The notes: generated by a model not told the origin, from the letters alone. Numbered from the stretch's first letter, positions 41,988 to 51,320 are shown. The stretch is DNA of 64,000 nucleotides from Devosia pacifica (GCF_014652635.1 NZ_BMZE01000001.1:1188051-1252050), one strand, 5' to 3'. A program made the numbers and translations.

Positions 41988-43769
41988 CTAGTTGCCGGAG
42001 GGCTCGAGACCCGTGATCACCAGCATGCCGGTATGTGCCCAGAAGGCGCCGTTTGTCCCCATTCCGACGTTCTCGGCACTTGGCCAGTTCGTCCAGTAGT
42101 GGTGGTTATAGGGGATGCGGTGCAGCCACTGGATCACCGGCACGTCGATAACGTCGCGCCAATAGACACCGAGGGCCTCTGCAGCGCCCGAGATGAACTC
42201 GGGATCACTCGAGTCGAGCGGCTCGATCTGGTCGAGAAGCGCGTCGTACTCTTCGTTGCTGTAGCGGGCGAAGTGGTTGTTGATCGCCGGCACGCCAGCC
42301 TCCGCAGCATACTTGCTGTGGAACAGGTTGAGCGCCTCGAACGGGTCGTAAAGGCTGGCACCGTGGCCGAACAGGTAGAGCCCTGCCTTGCCGTCCACCA
42401 TGTTCTGGTAGGCATCGGTGCCAAAGTTCACGTTCGAGTCGAACCCGGCCTGCCGGAGCATCTCGGCGAGCACTGGTGCGAGGTCACCATGGATATTCTC
42501 GAAGGCCTGGATCGTGGCGTCGAGCGTCTGCCCGTCCTTTTCCCAAAGCCCATCGCCGCCGCGGGTAAAGCCCGCTTCCTCCATCAGCTCGGCGCTCCGT
42601 TCCGGATTGTATTCACCCGGATTGTATTCCTCCTCGAGCGCCTTCACTTCGGGTGAATTGGCGAACTCCTCAAGGTTCGGGTAGAGCGGGAACGGATAGA
42701 TGGTTGCGATCTCGGCGCCCTCATAGAGCACTTCGTTGATCAGGTCGCGATTGACGGCGAGGCTGATCGCCTTGCGGACGCGTGCATCGTCGAAAGGCTC
42801 GATCTTCAGGTTCATCCACAGCGAGTTCGGCCACCAGTCCAGATACCCATAGGGGGATTCCGTGCCCGTCCATGACTGGATGTCCGGGTTCTGGTCGAGA
42901 ATGTTGCCGATGATCTGCGCGCGCATATCGACCGAGGAGTCGAACTCGTTGTTGACGAGACGCTGGGCAACCGTGTCGATCGGCTGGTTGAGGATGTTGA
43001 CGACAACCACGCGTTCGACAGCAGGCTCATCCATGCGCCCGGCCTCGACCGCCCACCAGTCATCGCGGAGATCAAAGATCTTCTGGTTGGCGTTCCAGGC
43101 AACGATATCATAGGGACCGGAATGCGGAATCTCGTCTCGGCCCGGTGCCTGCGTCGGATCCTCCTGTTCCGACATCCAGGACTCCGGAACAATCACGATA
43201 CCGGTGTCGAACTTTGCCGTCAGCACCTCGAACTTGAAGCGCGGAGACGGCTGGGTGAAGGTCACCTCGACCGTCAGATCGTCCGGCGCGCTGATGGTGT
43301 CGACGAGGTTCGAGAACTGCGTGTGGTAGGGAAGCGTTTCGTAAGTCTGCTGTCCCTCGAATGTGTAGACCACATCAGCGGAAGTCACCTGCGTGCCGTC
43401 ACTCCACGTTGCGTTCGGGTTCAGCTTGATCTCGAGCGCAGTGAAATCGTCGTTCGTATACTCGACGCTATCGGCCAGCCACGGAATGTAGTCATTCTCG
43501 TAGATGCCGAAATACATCAGCGGTTCCCACATCAGGTTGTTGCCTTCCTGGTGGGTGTAGCCGGGCAGTGTCCACGGGTTGGTGGTGCCGATCGATGACG
43601 AGGCGGACACGCCCCAGGCAAGGATCAGGCTTTCATTGCGCGGAACTTCCGGCAAAGGCGATTCCGGCACGATTTCTGAGGGCGCCGGCCCCTCCTGAGC
43701 GCCTGCGCCAAATGGCACAAGCGCCAGCCCTACCACGACGGCAGAGACAATCTTCCTCAAGTCTTTCAT
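41988..43769 (-). CDS. ABC transporter substrate-binding protein (SBP_bac_5)
   Basis: A 593-aa periplasmic binding protein with signal peptide MKDLRKIVSAVVVGLALVPF, then GAGAQ. ATG 43769 is 10 bases behind GGGAGG; a TTG two codons earlier is possible. Family 5 marks: WLADSVEYTNDDFTALEIKL, ATWSDGTQVTSADVVYTFEG and EPFDDARVRKAISLAVNRDL. Unlike the binding protein at 24645 it has an N-terminal Pro/Glu-rich stretch. First gene of the operon ending in the uronate-dehydrogenase-like gene; ligand probably a sugar-acid-containing oligosaccharide, by context only. Confidence 0.9.
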   Translation of the reverse strand: MKDLRKIVSAVVVGLALVPFGAGAQEGPAPSEIVPESPLPEVPRNESLILAWGVSASSSIGTTNPWTLPGYTHQEGNNLMWEPLMYFGIYENDYIPWLADSVEYTNDDFTALEIKLNPNATWSDGTQVTSADVVYTFEGQQTYETLPYHTQFSNLVDTISAPDDLTVEVTFTQPSPRFKFEVLTAKFDTGIVIVPESWMSEQEDPTQAPGRDEIPHSGPYDIVAWNANQKIFDLRDDWWAVEAGRMDEPAVERVVVVNILNQPIDTVAQRLVNNEFDSSVDMRAQIIGNILDQNPDIQSWTGTESPYGYLDWWPNSLWMNLKIEPFDDARVRKAISLAVNRDLINEVLYEGAEIATIYPFPLYPNLEEFANSPEVKALEEEYNPGEYNPERSAELMEEAGFTRGGDGLWEKDGQTLDATIQAFENIHGDLAPVLAEMLRQAGFDSNVNFGTDAYQNMVDGKAGLYLFGHGASLYDPFEALNLFHSKYAAEAGVPAINNHFARYSNEEYDALLDQIEPLDSSDPEFISGAAEALGVYWRDVIDVPVIQWLHRIPYNHHYWTNWPSAENVGMGTNGAFWAHTGMLVITGLEPSGN

Positions 43770-43800
43770 CGACAATGGTCCTCCCTTGTTACATGCGAAC

Positions 43801-43826
43801 CGGCACGTGCCGCATCACCGTGATGC
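43801..43826. promoter_or_regulatory. Two adjacent palindromes in the leader of the second ABC operon
   Basis: CGGCACGTGCCG (43801-43812) is a perfect 12-bp palindrome, and GCATCAC-C-GTGATGC (43812-43826) a perfect 7-bp inverted repeat sharing one base with it. They sit 32 bases upstream of the binding-protein start, so they act either as a DNA operator or as mRNA hairpins. A third hairpin, CCGGC-TTTC-GCCGG, follows at 43852-43865. Confidence 0.45.
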
Positions 43827-44008
43827 ACACATCCGTCTCGCCCCTCCTCTTCCGGCTTTCGCCGGTTTCAACCCAGCTTCAGGGCACGAACTCCACCTCC
43901 GTGCGGCCGCAGCCAGATCGAGAATTTTCACACCATCCCCGTAACCCCGGATGCCGTGAAAGTTCAGCACTCACTCCTCCAAGCAATTGCGCCGAACTAA
44001 TCTGCATG

Positions 44009-44036
44009 CCGAGCAATATTACCTTACTGTGCTCGG
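44009..44036. promoter_or_regulatory. Inverted repeat upstream of the second ABC operon
   Basis: CCGAGCA (44009-44015) and TGCTCGG (44030-44036) are perfect complements spaced by 14 A/T-rich bases, so the half-sites are two helical turns apart, a common operator geometry. It lies about 240 bases upstream of the binding-protein gene and has no following T tract. Confidence 0.4.
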
Positions 44037-44080
44037 TACTGTAGAAATTACATTTTCGCTTATAGGTAACATAAGTCAAT

Positions 44081-44106
44081 AAAAACTGCGCATTAGACGG
44101 CAGTTT
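44081..44106 (-). terminator. Probable terminator of the uxuA-manD operon
   Basis: Minus strand: AAACTGC, a 10-base loop, GCAGTTT, then TTATT, starting 9 bases after the mutarotase-like stop codon. The stem is short (7 bp) and A/T-rich, so moderate confidence. Confidence 0.55.
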
Positions 44107-44114
44107 AGCGATCA

Positions 44115-45137
44115 CTATTCTCCTTTATTCTCGGCGAACGCCGTCATGACGTGACGAAGTCTCACCGGCGCTTCCCCATCAAGGACAAGCGCCGTCGCGA
44201 CACCCCGCCGGTTGATCGGATTTGGTCTCGCCGAAAGGCGGGTGTTCAGGTCGAATGCCGACGCAATTGGTTCGACGCCAATGCCGCGGAACTCGCCGTT
44301 CCATGGCGCTCCGTCGATGCCCCTGTCGGTGCACCACAGCTGAACCGAGGGCAATAACTCGCGGTCCCAGTCGAGCTCGACTCCCATACCTTCATCGAGA
44401 AACAGCGCCCGCACCGGGCCTTTCATGCCGCAAAGCTGGACGCTGAAATTCGGGACGCCGACCGGCACATTGCTCATGTCGATCGGTCCGCCGGCGGCGG
44501 GTACTGACGCCAACGAGGAAAACTCCTGCGCATCCTCGTTGCTGCATTGGCGGGGGTGAACAAGACCGAATGCGAATTCTGCCTCGAGACTGAGCCGGCC
44601 GCGCCCCTCGGGCAGCTGAAGGATCGGATGCAGCCCAGCCGATATGGCGCCCGCTTTGCGCGGATAGATCGTGAGCGTGCTCTCGAGTATCGGAGCGCCA
44701 GCGGTGCCGGAGACTGTCCGCTCCAGTCGCCGAACGATCGAATCCTCCGGGTAATCGAGGCCAAGCGTTATGCTGTCCTCGGTGTGGGAGATGACCTCCC
44801 AGTCCTCGTCACCTGCCGGGCCGTGTATGGGGCGTTCCGGAGCATCCGTCATCAACGCCGCCCACGCCTCTGGTCCGAATGGCGTCTCTGAACCGGCACC
44901 GAATGGCACGCATACGAAGTCGCCGCCGAGTTCGCGCAAATGCCCGATGATCTCGGGATCATCGATCGTTCCCATCCACGGTGCGCGCGCGTAGGGCCTG
45001 AAAGTCCGTTCCCCGACGTAAAACGCACAATCAGCAAGCACAGCGGCAGTGCTCAGCACTGTCGCTACACCATGGCTCCAGGCTAGGCGATACGCGCTTG
45101 GAGGTGCTGCCACCGATTGCTGTTGGGCTTGCCTCAC
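44115..45137 (-). CDS. Aldose-1-epimerase (galactose mutarotase)-fold protein
   Basis: A 340-aa protein. A GTG at 45137 overlaps the TGA of the dehydratase gene (GTGA), so the two are coupled; the longer frame to 45185 would overlap 52 bases. Beta-sandwich mutarotase-like features: WMGTIDDPEIIGHLRELGGD near the N-terminus, FVCVPFGAG, SAGLHPILQLPEG, and QLWCTDRGIDGAPWNGEFRG read as QLWCTDRG and APWNGEFRGIGVEP near the C-terminus. The catalytic His/Glu pair may be GLHPILQLP and GIGVEP. It probably interconverts sugar anomers or uronate hemiacetals for the operon, but could be a non-catalytic homolog. Confidence 0.65.
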   Translation of the reverse strand: MRQAQQQSVAAPPSAYRLAWSHGVATVLSTAAVLADCAFYVGERTFRPYARAPWMGTIDDPEIIGHLRELGGDFVCVPFGAGSETPFGPEAWAALMTDAPERPIHGPAGDEDWEVISHTEDSITLGLDYPEDSIVRRLERTVSGTAGAPILESTLTIYPRKAGAISAGLHPILQLPEGRGRLSLEAEFAFGLVHPRQCSNEDAQEFSSLASVPAAGGPIDMSNVPVGVPNFSVQLCGMKGPVRALFLDEGMGVELDWDRELLPSVQLWCTDRGIDGAPWNGEFRGIGVEPIASAFDLNTRLSARPNPINRRGVATALVLDGEAPVRLRHVMTAFAENKGE

Positions 45138-46291
45138 CAATTGGTCACCGATCCGTCCGTTCGGCGCAGATGCGGCGCCTCCCAAAACCTGAAGCTTTCT
45201 GAGGTCAGACGGTCTTCATCGACTTCGATGCCAAGCCCCGGCCCGTCTGGCACACGGAAAACGGTACCGTCGAGCTTGGGCTGCACTGGGAACAGCGCGT
45301 CGTCGCCATTCCCGCCATAAAGATCCACCTGGTTTGCACGCACTTCGAGCCAGGCAAAGTTCGATACGGCTGCCGAGAAGTGGATCGTTGCTGCCGTGCA
45401 GATCGGCCCCAAAGGGTTATGCGGCATCATGTCGACATAGTGCGCCTCGCTCCAGCCAGCGACTTTCATCGCCTCGGAAAAGCCGCCGACATTGCACAGA
45501 TCGAGCCGGTTGAACTGATGGATATCGCGTTCGATGTAAGGCAGGAACTGCCATTTCGAGGCGAACTCCTCGCCGATCGCAAAGGGCACGTCGGTCATCC
45601 GGCGAAGCGCCTCGTAGGCTTCCGGAGCTTCGTCACGAATGGGCTCTTCGAGAAAATCGAGCGTGCCCGAGGGCATCTTCTGGCAAAAGCTCGCCGCCTC
45701 TGCCACCGAAAGGCGGTGGTGATAATCAATGCCGAGCACAACGTCTTCACCAAGCTGCTCACGCGCCTTGGTCAGCCACTTGGCCGTATCGCCAATTGAT
45801 TGCCTCGGCTCGAAGATGTTGTTTTCGCCGCTCCACGCCGCAGGAAAAAAGCGGATCGCACTCCAGCCGCGTTCGACAAGCGCCGCAGCCGCGTCGAGCG
45901 TATCCTGCCCCGTCAGGCTCGTGGTGGAAGCAAAGGTCGGTATGACCTCGCGATGCTTGCCACCGAGCAGATCATAGACCGGCACACCCAGCGCCTTCGC
46001 CTTGATATCATGCAGCGCGATATCGATCGCCGACTGCGCCGCAAGCAGCACCCGGCCGCCCTCGAAATACTGGCTGCGATACAACTCCTGCCAGATCGCG
46101 CCGATCCGGCGTGGGTCCTGTCCGACCAGAAATTCGCGGAAATGTTCAATCGCACCGGCAACAGCCTTTTCCCGACCGGACAGCCCGCTTTCGCCCCAAC
46201 CATAGATGCCTTCGTCGGTCTCGATCTTGACGATCAACTGGTTGCGGTGCCCGATCCACACTGGAAACGGCTTGATGGCGGAAATCTTCAC
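45134..46291 (-). CDS. Enolase-superfamily sugar-acid dehydratase (galactonate-dehydratase-like)
   Basis: A 385-aa enzyme with the catalytic set GIDYHHRLS, FLEEPI, IGEEF and MPHNPLGPI, the same as the copy at 20053-21207, with long identical stretches. It is expected to dehydrate an aldonate to a 2-keto-3-deoxy sugar acid. It lies 10 bases after the ManD-like gene in the gntR-uxuA-manD operon and overlaps the mutarotase-like gene. Two dehydratases of different stereochemistry in one operon suggest breakdown of a mixed uronate polymer or of epimers. Substrate unproven. Confidence 0.85.
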   Translation of the reverse strand: MKISAIKPFPVWIGHRNQLIVKIETDEGIYGWGESGLSGREKAVAGAIEHFREFLVGQDPRRIGAIWQELYRSQYFEGGRVLLAAQSAIDIALHDIKAKALGVPVYDLLGGKHREVIPTFASTTSLTGQDTLDAAAALVERGWSAIRFFPAAWSGENNIFEPRQSIGDTAKWLTKAREQLGEDVVLGIDYHHRLSVAEAASFCQKMPSGTLDFLEEPIRDEAPEAYEALRRMTDVPFAIGEEFASKWQFLPYIERDIHQFNRLDLCNVGGFSEAMKVAGWSEAHYVDMMPHNPLGPICTAATIHFSAAVSNFAWLEVRANQVDLYGGNGDDALFPVQPKLDGTVFRVPDGPGLGIEVDEDRLTSESFRFWEAPHLRRTDGSVTNW

Positions 46292-46301
46292 GGCGCGCCC
46301 C

Positions 46302-47528
46302 CTACCAGCTCGTCAGTGTGCCGTCTTCGAGACGGGCTACGGGCAGATATGCCGGTGAATAGGGATGCTTGGCCGCAACGTCCTCGTCGATATCGACGCC
46401 ATGCCCTGGGGCTTCGCCTGCCTCGAGGAACCCCGCCTCGTAGCTCCAGGCGCGTGGGAACATCTCGAGCGTCTCTTCGGTGTATCCGGAGAATTCCTGG
46501 ATGCCGAAATTGTTGATCGCCGTGTCGACATGGATGTTGCACCCCATCGCGACGGGCGACACATCCATCGGCCCGTGACAGGCCGAACGCACATGGTAGA
46601 TCGCGGCGAAATCGAACATTTTCTTGAGGCCGGTAACGCCGCCTGCATGAACCGAGGTGACCCGCAAATAGTCGATCAACTGCTCTGAAATGAGCGTCGT
46701 CGCATCGTAGACGGAGTTGAAGATTTCACCGACCGCGATCGGCTGCGTCGTATGCTGGCGGAATAGCCGAAAGCCTTCCTGCAGCTCCGCCGGTATCGCA
46801 TCCTCGAGCCAGAACAGCCGATAGGGCTCGAGATCTCGTCCGAGCCGCGCAGCCTCGATTGGCGTTAGGCGATGGTGCACGTCGTGCAGCAGATGCAGAT
46901 CCCAGCCGACCGTATCCCTGAGCTTTTCAAACAATTTCGGGACCAGCGGCAGGTATTTGTGCGTCGCCCAGACTTCCTCGTTGGGCAATGGGCGGATCAT
47001 CCCACCGGCAGCTTGGTCGGTAGAGTCGCCGGTACCGTAGATCGGCGGCAGGCCGGGTATCGCGACCTGCGCGCGCACCGCGCGCAGCCCCTGCTCCTGC
47101 ATCGCCGCGACCCCCTCGACGACTTCCGCAATATCGCTACCGCCGACATGCTTGTAGACCATCACCCGATCACGCGATTTCCCGCCGAGCAACTGGTAGA
47201 GTGGCAGGCCTGCCGCCTTGGCTTTGATATCCCACAACGCCATGTCGATGCCGGAAATCGCCGCCATGGTGATCGGCCCGCGGCGCCAGTACGCGCCGCG
47301 ATAGAGATAGTGCCAGATATCCTCGCTCTGAAACGGATCGCGCCCGATCAGGCACGGCACCACATGCTCTTCGAGATAGGCCACCACCGCCTTCTCGCGT
47401 CCGTTCACGGTGGCATCGCCAATGCCATAGAGGCCCTGGTCAGTGTAGACCTTGACAGTCACGAAGTTGCGCCCCGGTGAGGCGACGATGATCTTGATAT
47501 CTGTGATCTTCATTGAAACGCTTGTCAT
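46302..47528 (-). CDS. Mannonate dehydratase of the enolase superfamily (ManD/RspA type)
   Basis: A 408-aa protein. ManD pattern: [20 protein letters not shown] at the start, [75 protein letters not shown] and [12 protein letters not shown]. High-activity ManD enzymes convert D-mannonate to 2-keto-3-deoxygluconate; low-activity relatives act on D-gluconate. Starts are ambiguous: a GTG at 47534 overlaps the uxuA stop, ATGs lie at 47528 and 47513; 47528 is given, and the family alignment would allow 47513. It lies directly after an unrelated-fold mannonate dehydratase (UxuA). Confidence 0.85.
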   Translation of the reverse strand: MTSVSMKITDIKIIVASPGRNFVTVKVYTDQGLYGIGDATVNGREKAVVAYLEEHVVPCLIGRDPFQSEDIWHYLYRGAYWRRGPITMAAISGIDMALWDIKAKAAGLPLYQLLGGKSRDRVMVYKHVGGSDIAEVVEGVAAMQEQGLRAVRAQVAIPGLPPIYGTGDSTDQAAGGMIRPLPNEEVWATHKYLPLVPKLFEKLRDTVGWDLHLLHDVHHRLTPIEAARLGRDLEPYRLFWLEDAIPAELQEGFRLFRQHTTQPIAVGEIFNSVYDATTLISEQLIDYLRVTSVHAGGVTGLKKMFDFAAIYHVRSACHGPMDVSPVAMGCNIHVDTAINNFGIQEFSGYTEETLEMFPRAWSYEAGFLEAGEAPGHGVDIDEDVAAKHPYSPAYLPVARLEDGTLTSW

Positions 47529-47530
47529 GT

Positions 47531-48607
47531 TCACGAGGTCGGTTCGGCGCCGCTGGCCCGCAGCAGCCCGGTGTGTTCGGCCATCCGCACCAGCCCTTGC
47601 ATGTAGCCGATGGCGTGCGAGCGGCCGCGATGGTTCCAGTCGCTGTCTCCGTCCATTTTCGGCACGTGGTCGTCGAGCAGAAACCCGTCAAATCCGGTGC
47701 TTGCGAGCAGCGCAATGACTTCCGCCGGGTCGAAATTGCCGTCGCCGATGAAGCACTCGGTGAAGTCTGGCACAGTGCCTTTCACATCGCGAAAATGGAT
47801 GTAGGCGATGGCGCCGAGCGGGCCGAAATGCTCGATCATCTCGCGCACATTCGCCTTGCCACCGGGCATTTCCGAGCAACACCCAAGGCAAAGGTCTAGC
47901 GCCCAGGCCTTTGACCGCCCCGCCATTTCATAGGCCTTGCGGAAATTCTCGGGCTTGTAGAACAGCCGCGCCACCCCGCCCAGCATCGGCACCGGCGGAT
48001 CGTCCGGGTGTAGTGCAAGGCGCAGCCCCTCCTCCTCCGCAACCGGCAGGACCGCTTCTATGAAGTAGCGATAGTTCGCCCACATCTGATCTTCACTGAC
48101 ATGCGGCCCGTCCTTGCCGAACAGCGGCATGGAACTGGCATGTCCAAGCGTTGTCGGCATGAAAGCGCGCAAGACGTCGAGATCATCGGCATTGGCCTCG
48201 ACCTCTGCCATCTCGAACCGGCGCGCCGTCGCACCGCCGCGCGTTTCGGCATCGCGGCTGGTGGTCCAGACAGAGTTCGGCATGAAGTGGTAGCCAAGAA
48301 CCGGCACCCCGGCGCGCGCCACCGCGCGGATCGTCGCCCGGTAGTTCTCGATCTGCTCGTCGCGCCCCTGAAGGCCGAGCATCGCCTTGTGGTAGAAATG
48401 GGTCGGCACGTTCTCGATGGCTTCGAAGCGCAATCCGGCCGCCTCGACCGTCTCGACGAGAGACCGGATGTCGGCCTCTTCCCAGCGCGCTTCGCCCGGA
48501 AGATTTGGGTTGTTCATCTGAATACCGGTGGCGCCGATTTGCGCAGCAAAGCGCAGGCGCTCTTCCGTCAGGTCACGAAACTGCCCGACGGCTATTCGGA
48601 TAGCCAT
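47531..48607 (-). CDS. uxuA: Mannonate dehydratase UxuA
   Basis: A 358-aa TIM-barrel enzyme of the UxuA family, ATG at 48607 ([10 protein letters not shown]). Motifs: [35 protein letters not shown], the metal/substrate motif [26 protein letters not shown] and [14 protein letters not shown]. It dehydrates D-mannonate to 2-keto-3-deoxy-D-gluconate in glucuronate breakdown. First catabolic gene after the GntR regulator, coupled to manD. The usual partners uxaC and uxuB are not in the window. Confidence 0.9.
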   Translation of the reverse strand: MAIRIAVGQFRDLTEERLRFAAQIGATGIQMNNPNLPGEARWEEADIRSLVETVEAAGLRFEAIENVPTHFYHKAMLGLQGRDEQIENYRATIRAVARAGVPVLGYHFMPNSVWTTSRDAETRGGATARRFEMAEVEANADDLDVLRAFMPTTLGHASSMPLFGKDGPHVSEDQMWANYRYFIEAVLPVAEEEGLRLALHPDDPPVPMLGGVARLFYKPENFRKAYEMAGRSKAWALDLCLGCCSEMPGGKANVREMIEHFGPLGAIAYIHFRDVKGTVPDFTECFIGDGNFDPAEVIALLASTGFDGFLLDDHVPKMDGDSDWNHRGRSHAIGYMQGLVRMAEHTGLLRASGAEPTS

Positions 48608-48696
48608 GCGGCAGCCTTCCAGTATTGCGCCGCGGCTATCGGCGGCTGCTCCCATAATCCCCTGTTCGCCACGACTACTCCCCTCCCCTTGGCGTC

Positions 48697-49410
48697 TCAG
48701 CTAGCGCGACGCCGCGCACCGTCTCTGTTTGCCATTCCCATCTGCTCGATGATGTGGTGTCCCGACCCCTGCACGTGCCGCGCAACGATCGCTGCGGCCT
48801 CCTCCGCATCCTGATTTCTGATCGCCTCGATCAATTGGCGATGTTCGGACAAGACGGCCTGCCGACGGCTCAACGAGGTCGGGTAACGCCGGCTGATCGC
48901 ACGCAAAATCTCGCGGTGCTTCCACCAAAGTTCAGCCGCGTGCCGGTTGTAGTGACGATCATAGATGAGCTGGTGAAACGCGGTATCGAGCCGCGCGTGC
49001 TGGCGTGCATCTGCGAAGTCGAGTTCCTCGATCCGCTCCTGCATCGCTTCCAGCGCTTCGATATCGACATGGGTCGCAACGCCAACAAACCAGCGTGTCA
49101 ACGCGGGCTCGAGCAAGACCTCGATCTCGATGATGTCGCGCACGAAGTCCTCATCGATCGGACGGACGCGCGCCCCGCGGTTCGCTTCCATCACAACGAA
49201 CCCCTCGCCCCGCAGCTGTTGCAGCGCCTCGCGCACCGGGTTCGTCGAGGTGCCATAAAACTTGGAAAGGTCGGCAACCTTCAGCCTGGCGTTCGGCTCA
49301 AGCGCGCCAGACACGATGTCTTCGCGCAACAGTTCGTATACGGAGGGCGGCTGCTCCTGCTCGTTTCCGGTGGTGTCCATGCCTGCTGTAATCGGTGATT
49401 CAGTCGTCAT
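48697..49410 (-). CDS. GntR-family regulator (FCD subfamily) of the uronate operon
   Basis: A 237-aa protein; ATG 49410 is chosen, with 49380 as alternative. The winged helix (YELLREDIVSGALEPNARLK, then VADLSKFYGTSTNPVREALQ) is followed by an FCD domain (IIEIEVLLEPALTRWFVG, LDTAFHQLIYDRHYNRHA, SEHRQLIEAIRNQDAEEAAA). It leads the minus-strand operon and probably represses uxuA-manD in the absence of a sugar-acid ligand. A TGTACA-centred palindrome lies 65 bases upstream. Confidence 0.85.
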   Translation of the reverse strand: MTTESPITAGMDTTGNEQEQPPSVYELLREDIVSGALEPNARLKVADLSKFYGTSTNPVREALQQLRGEGFVVMEANRGARVRPIDEDFVRDIIEIEVLLEPALTRWFVGVATHVDIEALEAMQERIEELDFADARQHARLDTAFHQLIYDRHYNRHAAELWWKHREILRAISRRYPTSLSRRQAVLSEHRQLIEAIRNQDAEEAAAIVARHVQGSGHHIIEQMGMANRDGARRRAS

Positions 49411-49474
49411 GTCCCATGCGGTACGACATCCGGAGGGAGAAAGAAAGCGTTCTGTACGTCGATATTTCAAAAAT

Positions 49475-49484
49475 AATGTACAAT
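49475..49484. promoter_or_regulatory. Candidate GntR operator upstream of the uxuA-operon regulator
   Basis: AATGTACAAT, an imperfect palindrome centred on TGTACA in A/T-rich DNA 65 bases before the GntR start. It fits the general TnGT/ACnA pattern of FCD regulators. Single occurrence, so tentative. Confidence 0.3.
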
Positions 49485-49592
49485 TTGGGTTGCGCTATGT
49501 GCCGAGACGCGCATAGCCCCGCGCCTCTTAACCCATTTTCCTGCGTCACCCGCGTCACCATCGACATCTGCGCCAAAAATTACGAAAATACT

Positions 49593-49622
49593 ATTGCAAA
49601 AATATGCAATCGTTGTTAGCTA
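49593..49622 (+). promoter_or_regulatory. BigR-type operator overlapping the promoter of the persulfide operon
   Basis: ATTGCA-AAAATA-TGCAAT (49593-49610) is a perfect 6-bp inverted repeat. It overlaps a promoter-like pair TTGCAA (49595-49600), 16-base spacer, TAGCTA (49617-49622). Repressor binding would block RNA polymerase. The A/T-rich dyad and its place before blh match known BigR operators; the exact consensus was not compared. Confidence 0.55.
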
Positions 49623-49661
49623 GCAATCACTGAAGCAGTGAAGACAGAAGGAATACGCACG

Positions 49662-50540
49662 GTGACTGGCAAACCCGACGTTGAAGGCTTTTTTGATCCG
49701 CGTACCTGGTCGATTCAGTACGTCGTGGCTGATCCCGAAACCAAGAAATGCGCCATCATCGATCCTGTGCTGAATTATGACGAGAAGTCTGGTGCCACCG
49801 GCACCGCCGACGCTGATCGACTGCTCGCCTACATCGCTGACAAGGGTCTGACGGTTGAGTGGATTCTCGACACCCACCCGCACGCCGATCATTTCTCTGC
49901 CGCACACTATCTCAAGCAGAAGACGGGCGCCCCCACAGCGATCGGGGAGAAGGTCACCGAGGTGCAAGAGCTATGGAAGGGCATTTACAACTGGCCGGAT
50001 TTTCCGGCCAATGGCAGCCAGTGGGATCATTTGTTCGCCGACGGTGAACGGTTCCGGCTCGGCAATATCGATGCCCGCGTCATGCATTCGCCCGGCCACA
50101 CCCTGGCATCGGTCACCTATATCATCGGTGATGCGGCGTTTGTGCACGATACGCTGTTTATGCCCGATAGCGGCACGGCACGCGCCGACTTTCCCGGCGG
50201 CAGCGCCAAGGTGCTCTATAGGTCGATCCAGGATATTCTTGCATTGCCCGACGAAACCCGCCTGTTCACCGGGCACGACTACCAGCCCGATGGTCGCGAG
50301 CCGCGCTGGGAATCAACGGTGGCCGAGCAGAAGGCCAGCAACATTCATATGTCGCGTTACAAGACGCAGTGCGAATACGTTGAGGTGCGTGAGGAGCGCG
50401 ACAAGACGCTGCCGATGCCGAAACTGATCCTGCATGCATTGCAGATCAACACCAATGCCGGCCGCCTCCCCGAGCCGGAATCCAACGGCACGCGCTATCT
50501 CAAAATACCGCTCGACGCGCTGGAGAACGCGGCATGGTAG
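49662..50540 (+). CDS. blh: Blh-type beta-lactamase-fold persulfide (sulfur) dioxygenase
   Basis: A 292-aa metallo-beta-lactamase-fold enzyme. The mononuclear iron site motifs are DTHPHADHFSAA, HSPGHT, VHDTLF and GHDYQPDG. The insert FPGGSAKVLYRSIQDILALP is typical of ETHE1/Blh enzymes, which oxidise glutathione persulfide to sulfite and glutathione. GTG 49662 is preferred, with AGAAGGA upstream and homologs beginning at KPDVEGFFDP; GTG 49638 is possible. The stop overlaps bigR by seven bases. First gene of a sulfide-detoxification operon. Confidence 0.88.
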   Translation: MTGKPDVEGFFDPRTWSIQYVVADPETKKCAIIDPVLNYDEKSGATGTADADRLLAYIADKGLTVEWILDTHPHADHFSAAHYLKQKTGAPTAIGEKVTEVQELWKGIYNWPDFPANGSQWDHLFADGERFRLGNIDARVMHSPGHTLASVTYIIGDAAFVHDTLFMPDSGTARADFPGGSAKVLYRSIQDILALPDETRLFTGHDYQPDGREPRWESTVAEQKASNIHMSRYKTQCEYVEVREERDKTLPMPKLILHALQINTNAGRLPEPESNGTRYLKIPLDALENAAW

Positions 50541-50866
50541 CCGAAGACACGGCACTCTCGGACGAAAGCCGCATCATCCAGTCGCGGCTCGACGAGGCAA
50601 CGAGTTTCCTTAAAAAGCTCGCAAATCGCGACCGGCTGATGGTTGTCTGCGCGCTTGTCGAAGGCGAGCGCAGCGTGCGCGAACTTGAAGATTTGCTGCA
50701 GATCCGTCAGCCCGGCCTTTCCCAGCAACTTGCGGAGCTTCGTGCTGCCGGCATGATTGAAGGCAGAAAGCAGGGCAAGGCCGTCTATTACAGCCTTTCC
50801 GACCCCAGGGCGAAAGCGCTGATTGGTACGATGTACGAACTTTTCTGCGGCCCGGACGCCGTCTGA
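50534..50866 (+). CDS. bigR: ArsR-family persulfide-sensing repressor BigR/SqrR
   Basis: A 110-aa winged-helix repressor. The two Cys that form the regulatory di- or tetrasulfide bridge in this family are present, at 39 (MVVCALVEGE) and 105 (YELFCGPDAV). Recognition helix region is QPGLSQQLAELRAAGMIEGR. Reactive sulfur links the Cys pair and releases DNA. It overlaps the end of blh and is expected to bind the dyad at 49593-49610. Confidence 0.9.
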   Translation: MVAEDTALSDESRIIQSRLDEATSFLKKLANRDRLMVVCALVEGERSVRELEDLLQIRQPGLSQQLAELRAAGMIEGRKQGKAVYYSLSDPRAKALIGTMYELFCGPDAV

Positions 50867-50891
50867 CTGCACTTCACCCAAAGAGGTTCAA

Positions 50892-51320
50892 TTGACTGAA
50901 TTTACCCCTTTCGCGTCGCTTTTTGGCGGCGCGCTTATCGGCCTGTCGGCCGTTCTGCTAATGGCCTTCAACGGGCGCATTGCCGGGATGACAGGCATAG
51001 TCGCCGGCATCATACCGCCGCTCGAAACAGGATGGATGTGGCGCGCCGCTTTCCTTGCCGGAGCCATCCTGGCACCAGCGCTCCTTGTCGGCGCCTTTGG
51101 CGATACGGTCGGGTTTGATAGCCCCACGCCTGTTGCCTGGCTGATCGCCGGCGGCATCATTGTCGGCATAGGCGTGCAGTTCGGTTCAGGCTGCACCTCC
51201 GGACACGGTATCTGCGGAATTGCGCGGCTATCCCCTCGCTCGATCGTGGCAACCCTCACCTTCATGGCAAGCACCGCCGCAACGGTATTTGTCATCCGTC
51301 ACGTCCTCGGAGGCCTTTGA
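50892..51320 (+). CDS. YeeE/YedE-family membrane protein, half 1 (PmpA-like)
   Basis: A 142-aa membrane protein with TTG start at 50892 behind AAGAGG; the in-frame ATG at 50823 would lie within bigR. Four hydrophobic segments and the conserved thiol motif FGSGCTSGHGICG, thought to pass sulfur or thiosulfate in YeeE-type channels. It is half the size of E. coli YeeE and pairs with the next gene, whose ATG overlaps its stop. Confidence 0.85.
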   Translation: MTEFTPFASLFGGALIGLSAVLLMAFNGRIAGMTGIVAGIIPPLETGWMWRAAFLAGAILAPALLVGAFGDTVGFDSPTPVAWLIAGGIIVGIGVQFGSGCTSGHGICGIARLSPRSIVATLTFMASTAATVFVIRHVLGGL

